64,000 nucleotides of DNA from JACKIC01 sp964392305. Lineage in GTDB: Bacteria; Planctomycetota; UBA1135; UBA2386. Where the stretch lies: assembly GCA_964392305.1 (NCBI GenBank), contig CAYMPV010000004.1, forward strand, positions 124,001-188,000, written 5' to 3'. Every line of letters starts with the position of its first letter. Position 1 is the first letter of the stretch. Below, one piece after another: positions 54,032 to 60,951 of the stretch. Position numbers and translations under genes: made by a program. Below the pieces are notes generated by a model. That model saw only the letters and a program-made list of their open reading frames with translations. It ran no database searches and was not told the origin of the DNA.

Positions 54032-54850
54032 TCAGACCGGCGCGAGCCGCCGCGCCGTCACGTTGCTGCGCAGGAAGTCGGCCAGCTGGTCCATCGTCGC
54101 CAGGTACTCGAGCGGGTTGCCAGGGTAGTCCCAGAAGCCCTGGTAGAGGTGCCGGTCGTGCCCACACACGGCCTTGGCCTTGTCCCGGTTCGCGGCCGTC
54201 AGCGTGATCGCGAACGGATTCCAGGTCCGCCCCAGCAGGATCTCGCAGCGCTCGCTGACCAGCGCCTGCTGCACCAGATCGAGGTGCGAGCCGTCGAGCA
54301 GACGCGGCGCCGCGAACGGCGGCGGCTCGGTGCACAACACGTCGTGCCCGGGCAGCAGCGCGAGCAGCCGTTCCCAGTCGAACACGAAACGGGTCTGCCC
54401 GTCGCGGTCGATGCGCGTGTCGAGGTAGACGGTCGGGCGCTGCAGCGTCGGCACGTCGGCCCGCGGCGCGAACTCGAGCATCGGCGCGTCGGCTTCGACG
54501 TCGAGTTGGTGATCGATGCCATGGGCGCGCAGTTGCCGGTTGATCAGCGTGGCCACCGACCACCACTGCGGCGCCTGCGTATCGCGGTAGCGGCGCAGGG
54601 ACAGGTCGATGGCGACGTGGTCCGCAGGGCACGCGGTGGCGAGGTCGAGCAGCGCGCCGCGCGGGCCGGCGGGCAGGCGCCCCGGCAACAGCGCCAGGCC
54701 AGGACCGACGAGGTCGGCGAACAGGTAGCCGTCGTCGCGGTTGCAGCCCACCGTGAGCCGCAGGCCGGCGTCGCGCAACGCGCGCAGCGCCGGGCGCTGC
54801 AGCACGCGCGCGGCGCTCGGTCCGTTGTCGTAGACGTAGAGGGCGAGCAT
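54032..54850 (-). CDS. Glycosyltransferase-like protein, paralogue B
   Basis: 272 residues from ATG 54850. It matches the protein at 51953-52789 from end to end, with the same order of blocks: LALYVYDNGPSAARVLQRPA, LLDLATACPADHVAID, PMLEFAPRADVP, TVYLDTRIDRDG, SERCEILLGRTWNPFAITLT and FWDYPGNPLEYLATMDQ. The substrate pocket residues clearly differ between the two (KGSGPFCCT versus RTWNPFAIT), so they may use different sugars. It lies 5 bases after the two-domain methyltransferase gene on the same strand. Confidence 0.66.
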   Translation of the reverse strand: MLALYVYDNGPSAARVLQRPALRALRDAGLRLTVGCNRDDGYLFADLVGPGLALLPGRLPAGPRGALLDLATACPADHVAIDLSLRRYRDTQAPQWWSVATLINRQLRAHGIDHQLDVEADAPMLEFAPRADVPTLQRPTVYLDTRIDRDGQTRFVFDWERLLALLPGHDVLCTEPPPFAAPRLLDGSHLDLVQQALVSERCEILLGRTWNPFAITLTAANRDKAKAVCGHDRHLYQGFWDYPGNPLEYLATMDQLADFLRSNVTARRLAPV

Positions 54851-54855
54851 GGCGA

Positions 54856-56748
54856 TCAGCGGTCGCGGTCGACGCGCTCGAGGAAGGTCATGGCGCGATG
54901 CCCCACGGCCGTGGGTTCGGCACCGACGTAGGCAAAACCGCGGCGCTCGAGGCGCCGCAGCAGTTCCTGATGGGGCTTGCCGCCGTCGAACACCACCGGA
55001 TGGTGCACCGACAGGCAGATCACTTGCACGGCCGACAGCAGCGCCGTCGCCGCGTCGAGGATCGCCGCCTCCTCGCCGGGCACGTCCACGACCAGCACCT
55101 CGACTTCGGGCGCGGTCAGCGCGCCGCGCTGCCACAGCGCGTCGAGCGTGGTGCTGCGGTCCTGGCCGACCTGTTGCTGGGTGCGGCCCCCGGTCTGCGC
55201 CGCGAACCGCGCGCTCCACGGCCGCAGACAGACGCCTCCATCGACGGGGTCGCGGTAGAGCGTCACGTCGCGATCGTCGCCGGCGACGATCGTCGGCTCG
55301 ACCCGGGCGCCCGGCGCAACCGCCGCAACCTGGTTGCCGTTGGGCAGCCAGGTGAACGACAAACCCAGGCGCGCTGCGACCACGCTCGCCGCCGCGCCGC
55401 CCGCGCCCACCCAGAGCACGCTGCGCGCCGCGCCGAGCAGCTTGGGCTGCCCCCACAGGCTGTGCTCGTGTTGCACCGCCAGACACTCGCGGCGCCGCTG
55501 CTGCAGCGCCACCTTGCGGCGCATGGCCGCCAGCAACCGCTGCGCGGCGCCAGCATCGGCGCGCAGCAGCAGATGGACCTGCGCCAGCACCTGCAGCGCG
55601 CCGGCGTCGCCGAAGTTCTCGTCGACGAGCCGTTGCAGCAGGCCCGCGCCCACGTCCACTTCGCCGCGCAGGCAGAACCACAAGCCGATCGTGCGCAGCA
55701 AGCGGCGGCTGTGCGGCATCGCCGCGAGCTGCGCCAGCAGCCAGCCTTCGAGATCTTCCGAGCCCGGGATCGTCGCGCCGAGCGCGCGCACGCCCGCGGC
55801 GTCGCCGGCGAGCAGGCACGCGGCCGCGCGTTCGCACTGCACCAGCACTTCGCGCCACTGTGCGAGTCGCGCGTGCAGCGTCGGCAGGTCGGGTGCGGCG
55901 AGCACGACTTCGGCCTCGTGGCGCGCGCGCCGCCGCGCGTCGTGACGACGAGGCGAACCGCTCACAGCATGGACCTCGTCATCACCGGCGAACAGCGTGA
56001 AGCCGTCGTCGGTGTCATCGACCGCGCGCCACGGCGCGCGCGGAGCCGGCACGGACCAGGTCACACGTTCTTCGCCCGCATCGCTCGCGAGCCGCTGGTA
56101 GACCGAGATCGCGTGGCCGGCACCGAAGTGGTGCAGGGCGCGCCCGCGCGGCGCAAGGAAGCGCTGCTGCAGGTCGTGGACGAAGCGATCGATGCCGTCG
56201 GGACGGCGGCCCTCGGGGATCTCCTGCGTGCGGTCGACGATCGCCACCAGGCCGCCCGGCCGCACCAGCGGCGCCAGGGCCTGCCAACACGCCGCCGCGT
56301 CGTGGTAGCCGAGGTCGCGATCGATGAGCAGCAGGTCACAGCCTTCGGTCAGCGACGCGAGTTCAGCGAACACGGCGGGGTCGGTGGCCTCGCCCGCGAT
56401 CAGGACGTCCGCGCCGGGCTCGGCCGACGGGTCGCCGGCCGCTGCCAGCGCCTGGGCATCGGCGTCGACCGAGACGACGCGCGACGCGAAGCAGCGCAAG
56501 GCCCGATGGCGGCTCGTTCCCCCCAGGCCGATCTGCAGCGCCGTGGTCACCGGACCGTGGGCGAGCACGTGGCGCACGAACAGGTGGAACGCGGTCTTGG
56601 TGTGCTCCATCGCCGCGGCGTAGACGCCCGGCTCCTGCTGCTCGTCCCAGCCCAGGCGGCCGGCGCCGTCGCCGACCCGCACGATCTCGTCGATCGCCGC
56701 CAACACCGGGTAGGCGTCGATCGGGGTTGCCAGCAGCGCCTCGCTCAT
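54856..56748 (-). CDS. Two-domain methyltransferase (class I + FkbM-like)
   Basis: 630 residues from ATG 56748, which overlaps the upstream SDR stop (ATGA). Residues 60-250 are a class I methyltransferase-like Rossmann domain (TALQIGLGGTSRHRALRCFA, VVSVDADAQAL, CDLLLIDRDLGYHDA, LVRPGGLVAIVD), similar to cephalosporin-hydroxylase-type or Methyltransf_24 proteins. A helical middle (about 315-460) and an FkbM-like C-terminal domain follow (SVLWVGAGGAAASVVAAR, EVEVLVVDVPGEEAAILDAA). The FkbM half has lost the acidic N in the motif GANVGDE and may be inactive. Paralogous in its last two thirds to 52783-54006. Confidence 0.72.
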   Translation of the reverse strand: MSEALLATPIDAYPVLAAIDEIVRVGDGAGRLGWDEQQEPGVYAAAMEHTKTAFHLFVRHVLAHGPVTTALQIGLGGTSRHRALRCFASRVVSVDADAQALAAAGDPSAEPGADVLIAGEATDPAVFAELASLTEGCDLLLIDRDLGYHDAAACWQALAPLVRPGGLVAIVDRTQEIPEGRRPDGIDRFVHDLQQRFLAPRGRALHHFGAGHAISVYQRLASDAGEERVTWSVPAPRAPWRAVDDTDDGFTLFAGDDEVHAVSGSPRRHDARRRARHEAEVVLAAPDLPTLHARLAQWREVLVQCERAAACLLAGDAAGVRALGATIPGSEDLEGWLLAQLAAMPHSRRLLRTIGLWFCLRGEVDVGAGLLQRLVDENFGDAGALQVLAQVHLLLRADAGAAQRLLAAMRRKVALQQRRRECLAVQHEHSLWGQPKLLGAARSVLWVGAGGAAASVVAARLGLSFTWLPNGNQVAAVAPGARVEPTIVAGDDRDVTLYRDPVDGGVCLRPWSARFAAQTGGRTQQQVGQDRSTTLDALWQRGALTAPEVEVLVVDVPGEEAAILDAATALLSAVQVICLSVHHPVVFDGGKPHQELLRRLERRGFAYVGAEPTAVGHRAMTFLERVDRDR

Positions 56749-57794
56749 CGCACCAGGAAGTGCCGCCCGCTGCGCACCCGGTCGCGCCAGTAGTCGAGCA
56801 GGTCCTGCATCGTCTGCGCGAACGGGATCTGCGGCTGCCAGCCGGTGTGGGTCGTGAACTTGGTCGTATCGGGCACCTGCAGGTCGGCGTCGATCGGCCG
56901 CAGCCGTTCGGGATCGGTGACCACCTCGATGTCGTCGCGCGTCGACAGCGACAGCAGGTGCTGCAGCATGTCGCGCACCGAGCAGGTGTGGGTTCCGCCG
57001 ATGTTGTAGTAGGCGCCCGGCGTCGGCTTCACCGTCACCAGCAGGTGGTAGGCGCGCACGGCGTCGCGCACGTCGGCCCAGGTGCGCAGCGAGTCGAGGT
57101 TGCCGGTCTTGAGCACGGGCGCGATCTGGCCGTCCTCGATCATCGCGATCTGCTTGGCGAACGTCGACTCGGCGAACACGTCGCCGCGGCGTGGCCCGGT
57201 GTGCGTGAACATGCGCGTGGTCATCACGCACATGCCGTAGGCCTCGGCGTAGAAGCGGCCGACGAGGTCGGTGCCGACCTTGCTGATCGCGTACGGAGAC
57301 GCGGGGTGGAACGGTCGGTCCTCGTGGATCGGCAGCAGATGCCTGGGCACGCGGCCGAACACTTCGGACGACGCGCAGACGTGCACGACCGGCGACATGC
57401 CGCTGGTGCGGATCGCTTCGAGCAGCCCGGCGGTGCCCAGGATGTTGGTCTGCAGGGTCTCGAGCGGCGCCTCGAAGCTGGTCTGCGGATAACTCTGCGC
57501 GGCGAGGTGGAAGACGTAGTCGGGCTGTGCCTTGGCGACGGCCTTCTGCAACGACGGCTGGTCGTTGAGGTCGCCGTAGACGAGGCTCACCCGGTCCTTG
57601 GCGTTGATGCGCGGCAGCAGGTGGTCGACGTTGCCGAGGTCGTCGTTCCAGCGCAGCAGACCGGTGATCTCCCAGTCGGTGTGCGCGAGCAGGTGGTCGG
57701 TCAGGTGGCTGCCGACCATGCCGGTGAAGCCGGTGATCAGGACCCGCTGCGGCCCCGGCTGACGGGCGCCCGGCTCAGGACGTGGCAGCAGCAT
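56745..57794 (-). CDS. GDP-mannose 4,6-dehydratase / RMD-type extended SDR
   Basis: 349 residues of the extended short-chain dehydrogenase family. NAD(P) motif GFTGMVGSHL, AAQSYPQTSFEAP, catalytic S in CASSEVFG and YAISK (Y-x3-K). The stretch NLDSLRTWADVRDAVRAYHLL is shared by GDP-mannose 4,6-dehydratase and GDP-4-keto-6-deoxymannose reductase; the ADVRD wording leans to the reductase type. It likely makes a GDP-6-deoxyhexose for the surrounding glycosyltransferases. The first 20 bases overlap the epimerase gene, and codons 1-17 may not be translated if a later start is used. Confidence 0.82.
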   Translation of the reverse strand: MLLPRPEPGARQPGPQRVLITGFTGMVGSHLTDHLLAHTDWEITGLLRWNDDLGNVDHLLPRINAKDRVSLVYGDLNDQPSLQKAVAKAQPDYVFHLAAQSYPQTSFEAPLETLQTNILGTAGLLEAIRTSGMSPVVHVCASSEVFGRVPRHLLPIHEDRPFHPASPYAISKVGTDLVGRFYAEAYGMCVMTTRMFTHTGPRRGDVFAESTFAKQIAMIEDGQIAPVLKTGNLDSLRTWADVRDAVRAYHLLVTVKPTPGAYYNIGGTHTCSVRDMLQHLLSLSTRDDIEVVTDPERLRPIDADLQVPDTTKFTTHTGWQPQIPFAQTMQDLLDYWRDRVRSGRHFLVR

Positions 57795-58299
57795 AGGCCC
57801 CCACCTTGTCGCGCTCGCTGAGGATCGGTTCGGTCACGGGCCACTCGAACCCCCACTCGGGATCGTTCCAGCGGATCGTGAACTGCCTGCCGGGCACGAA
57901 GTGCGTGTCCTGCTTGTACCAGTAGACCAGCGGCCCCTGCAGCACGAGGATCGAGTTGCCGATGCCGGGTGGCAGCAGCAGCTGCTCGCGGTTGTCGCCG
58001 CTGAGTTCGAACGCCTGCCAGCGCCGATAGGTCGGAGACTGCGGACGGTTGTCGGCGATCACGGCGTAGCCGGTGCCGTGCAACACGCTGACCAGCTTGG
58101 TGGTCGCCCAGTCGCCGTGCAGGCCACGCAGCACGTGGGTCTCGGAGACCGAGATGTCGTCCTGGACGAACTCGACGCCGCCGGTCGCCGCGCGGTACTT
58201 GTCCGTGTCGAACAGCTCCACGTAGCGGCCGCGGTGATCGCAGAAGGCCGCGGGCACGATGCGTCGCACGCCGTGCAGGTCGGTGTCGAAGGTCTGCAT
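57775..58299 (-). CDS. RmlC-like dTDP-4-keto-sugar epimerase family protein
   Basis: 174-residue cupin of the RmlC family. Family blocks are HRGRYVELFDTDKY, FVQDDISVSETHVLRGLHGD (the FvQdn-s-S-...-RGLH signature, with the first catalytic His in RGLH), then LLLPPGIGNSILVLQGPLVY. The catalytic Tyr/Asp region is altered relative to RmlC (GNSILVL instead of HGF-VL), so it may epimerise a different nucleotide sugar or act as a 3,4-ketoisomerase-like enzyme. It overlaps the SDR gene by 20 bases, pointing to a joint deoxysugar pathway. Confidence 0.8.
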   Translation of the reverse strand: MQTFDTDLHGVRRIVPAAFCDHRGRYVELFDTDKYRAATGGVEFVQDDISVSETHVLRGLHGDWATTKLVSVLHGTGYAVIADNRPQSPTYRRWQAFELSGDNREQLLLPPGIGNSILVLQGPLVYWYKQDTHFVPGRQFTIRWNDPEWGFEWPVTEPILSERDKVGAYAAATS

Positions 58300-58747
58300 G
58301 CTCCGGTGCTATCGGCAGTTCCGCGCCGGTCCTTGAGGCGGGCAGAACCCGGCGAACCGTCTCCCCGACGGCTTTCGGGATGCCCCAGGTCGTTCGTGGA
58401 CAACGCTTTGCGGGGTCGCGGCGCCTTCCAGCTCCGCCACTTGCCGCGGCTTCGGATGGATCGAGCCCGGACCCGACGCGGTGCCGCACGACGCCGCCGA
58501 TCCAGACGCGACGGGCACTTGCGTCACCCACCGGCTGCATCGCGCCCATGCCATTCGCGCTGCGGCGCCCCGTCGCATGACCCCCACCCCTCGCACCCTG
58601 CGCGAAGCCCGCGCCGAAGTCGGCTTGCTGCTGCTCGTCGCCCTTGCCCTGGTGCTACTCGCGACCTGTCAGTGACGCGCGCGGCCGCCCGACCTTGGCC
58701 ATTCCTTGGCTTGCATGCCAGCATCGCCGCGGCTACGCCGCTCCCCC
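58300..58747. other. Divergent intergenic region, possible 32-residue membrane ORF
   Basis: 448 bases between the RmlC-like start and the GAPDH start. A small ORF at 58577-58675 (+) would encode 32 residues ending in a hydrophobic helix (VGLLLLVALALVLLATC); coding status is uncertain. A short hairpin CCGTC/GACGG is at 58357-58371. I see no obvious ArsR-type dyad or strong promoter for the arsenate genes downstream. Confidence 0.35.
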
Positions 58748-59752
58748 ATGCGCATCGTCGTCAATGGTCTGGGCCGCATGGGCCGACTGTTCGTGCGGGC
58801 GGCGATCGATCGCGGCCTGACGATCACCGCGATCAACGAGCCCAAGGGCACCCGCGAGCAACTGGCCCTCGGCGTCGAGTTCGACTCGGTGCAGGGCAGG
58901 TGGCACCGCTCGGTGACCGCCGACTCGCGCGGGCTGGTGATCGGTGACGAACACGTCGAACTGCTGCAGACGACCGACTGGAGCACGCTGCCGCTGGCCG
59001 CCGGCCTGGCGCCAACCCTGGTGATCGAGTGCAGCGGCAAGGCCAAACGCCGGGAACTGCTCGAACCGCTGTTCACCGCCGGTGCCGGCGCGGTGCTGGT
59101 CAGCAACCCGGTGCCGGACGTGCCCAACCTGGTGTTCGGCGTCAACCACAGCGACGTGGACTTCGCCGGCGAAGCCGTCGTCACCGCCGCGTCGTGTACG
59201 ACCAACTGCCTCGCCCCCGTCGTCCGCGTGCTGCACGACGCGATCGGCATCCGCCGCGGGCTGGTGACCACGATCCACGATCCGACCAACACCCAGACCG
59301 TCACCGACCGCGCCGACAAGGACCCGCGACGCGGCCGTTCGGCGCTGCTCAACCTGATCCCGACGAGCACCAACTCGGCGACCGCGGTGACCCTGATCGT
59401 GCCCGAACTGGCCGGCAAGCTCGACAGCATCGCGGTGCGCGCGCCGGTGCTGAACGCCTCGCTGACCGACTGCGCGTTCGAGATGCAGCGCGCCACCACG
59501 GTGACCGAGGTCAATGCCGCCCTGGCCGCTGCGGCGGGCAGCGGCCCCCTGCACGGCATCCTCGGTTACGAAGAACGACCGCTGGTCAGCAGCGACTTCG
59601 CTCGCGACCCGCGCAGTGCGATCGTCGACGCCGCCTGCACCCGCGTCGTCGACGGGCACCTGGTCAAGGTGATGGCCTGGTACGACAACGAGTGGGGTTA
59701 CGTGAACCGCATGGTCGACCTCGCCCATTGCATCCTGCGGGCGCGCGCATGA
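58748..59752 (+). CDS. ArsJ-associated glyceraldehyde-3-phosphate dehydrogenase
   Basis: 334-residue GAPDH: NAD motif VVNGLGRMGRL at the N-terminus, catalytic Cys C150 in AASCTTNC, TTIHDPTNTQ containing the catalytic His, and WYDNEWGYVNRMVDL at the end. The TNTQ-type wording and immediate coupling to arsJ (ATGA overlap) mark it as the arsenate-resistance paralogue rather than the glycolytic enzyme. It would form 1-arseno-3-phosphoglycerate from glyceraldehyde 3-phosphate and arsenate, which ArsJ then exports. ATG 58748 starts the homologous region. Confidence 0.85.
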   Translation: MRIVVNGLGRMGRLFVRAAIDRGLTITAINEPKGTREQLALGVEFDSVQGRWHRSVTADSRGLVIGDEHVELLQTTDWSTLPLAAGLAPTLVIECSGKAKRRELLEPLFTAGAGAVLVSNPVPDVPNLVFGVNHSDVDFAGEAVVTAASCTTNCLAPVVRVLHDAIGIRRGLVTTIHDPTNTQTVTDRADKDPRRGRSALLNLIPTSTNSATAVTLIVPELAGKLDSIAVRAPVLNASLTDCAFEMQRATTVTEVNAALAAAAGSGPLHGILGYEERPLVSSDFARDPRSAIVDAACTRVVDGHLVKVMAWYDNEWGYVNRMVDLAHCILRARA

Positions 59753-60951
59753 CGGTCGGGGGCAGCCGCCGCGGCTTCGTGGTCGTCAGCCTGTGTTATC
59801 AGGCGTTCACGCTCAGCGACGGTGCGCTGCGCATGCTGGTGCTGCTGCACCTGCACGACGCCGGGCAGACGGCGCTGGCGCTGGCGCTGTTGCTGCTGCC
59901 GTACGAGATCGCGGGCGTGTTCACCAACCTGCTCGGCGGTTGGCTCGGGGCGCGCTTCGGTCTCAAGCCGGTGCTGCTCGTCGGTCTGCTGCTGCAGGTC
60001 GCCGCCTGCGTGATGCTCGGCGCGCGCGCGACGCACCTGACCCTCGCCTACGTGATGGCGACCCAGGTGCTGTCCGGGGTCGCCAAGGATCTGGCCAAGA
60101 CCGCCGCCAAGAGCTACGTGCGCCGGCTCGCGCCCGAAGCCGGGTCCGGCCCGCTGTTCCGCCTGGTCGCGGTGCTCACCGGCAGCAAGAACGTCACCAA
60201 GGGGCTCGGCTTCTTCCTCGGCGGCGCGCTGCTCGCCGGCCTCGGCTTCGCGGCCACCAACCTCGCGCTGGCGGCGGTGCTGGTGGTGATGACGATCGCC
60301 GCGGCGCTGTGGCTGCCGTCGACGCCGGGCAAGCCGCGCGCGCGCCTGTCGGCGGTGTTCTCGCAGCTGCCCGCGGTCAACTGGCTGGCGGTGGCGCGCC
60401 TGTTCCTGTTCGGCTCCCGCGACGCCTGGTTCGCGGTGGCCCTGCCGCTGTTCCTGGTCGCCAGCTGGGGCTGGGGTTCGACCGCGGTCGGCGCACTGCT
60501 GTCGGCCTGGGTGATCGGCTACGGCGTCGTGCAGGCCGCCGCGCCGGGCCTGGTCCGCGCGCCCGACCTCAACGCCGGCGCGTCGCGCGCGGCCTGGACC
60601 ACGTGCCTCTTGCTGTTGCCGCTGTGCCTCACCTGGTTCGGCCTGCAGCAGCCGGAACCCGGCGCCTGGGTGCTCGCGGGCCTGTTCGTCTACGGCGCGT
60701 TGTTCGCCGTGACCAGCAGCCTGCACAGCTGGCTCGTCGTCGCCGCGGCTGGCGCCGAAGACGTCGCCGAACGCGTCGGCTTCTACTACGCCGCCAACGC
60801 CGGCGGCCGCCTGCTCGGCACGTTCGCGTCGGGTTACCTGTTCGACCGCTGCGCCGGCGGCGCCGCCGGGCTGTCCTGCACCGTGCTCGCCGCCGCGGCC
60901 GCAGTCCTGCTCGCCGCCGTCAGCCTGCTGCCGACGCGACGGCGCTGGTGA
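59749..60951 (+). CDS. arsJ: Organoarsenical efflux MFS transporter ArsJ
   Basis: 400-residue 12-helix MFS permease. The N-terminal block SLCYQAFTLSDGALRMLVLL and then GVFTNLLGGWLGARFGLKPV are the diagnostic ArsJ segments; DLAKTAAKSYVRRLAP and TGSKNVTKGLGFFLGG follow. ArsJ exports 1-arseno-3-phosphoglycerate, which decomposes outside to release arsenate. Coupled to GAPDH by ATGA. The 3' end overlaps the convergent glycosyltransferase gene by 32 bases. No ArsR or other ars gene is seen in the window. Confidence 0.9.
   Translation: MTVGGSRRGFVVVSLCYQAFTLSDGALRMLVLLHLHDAGQTALALALLLLPYEIAGVFTNLLGGWLGARFGLKPVLLVGLLLQVAACVMLGARATHLTLAYVMATQVLSGVAKDLAKTAAKSYVRRLAPEAGSGPLFRLVAVLTGSKNVTKGLGFFLGGALLAGLGFAATNLALAAVLVVMTIAAALWLPSTPGKPRARLSAVFSQLPAVNWLAVARLFLFGSRDAWFAVALPLFLVASWGWGSTAVGALLSAWVIGYGVVQAAAPGLVRAPDLNAGASRAAWTTCLLLLPLCLTWFGLQQPEPGAWVLAGLFVYGALFAVTSSLHSWLVVAAAGAEDVAERVGFYYAANAGGRLLGTFASGYLFDRCAGGAAGLSCTVLAAAAAVLLAAVSLLPTRRRW

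Noticed and set aside
58748..59752. Housekeeping glycolytic GAPDH
   Set aside because: Direct coupling to arsJ and the TNTQ-type motif favour the arsenate-resistance paralogue.
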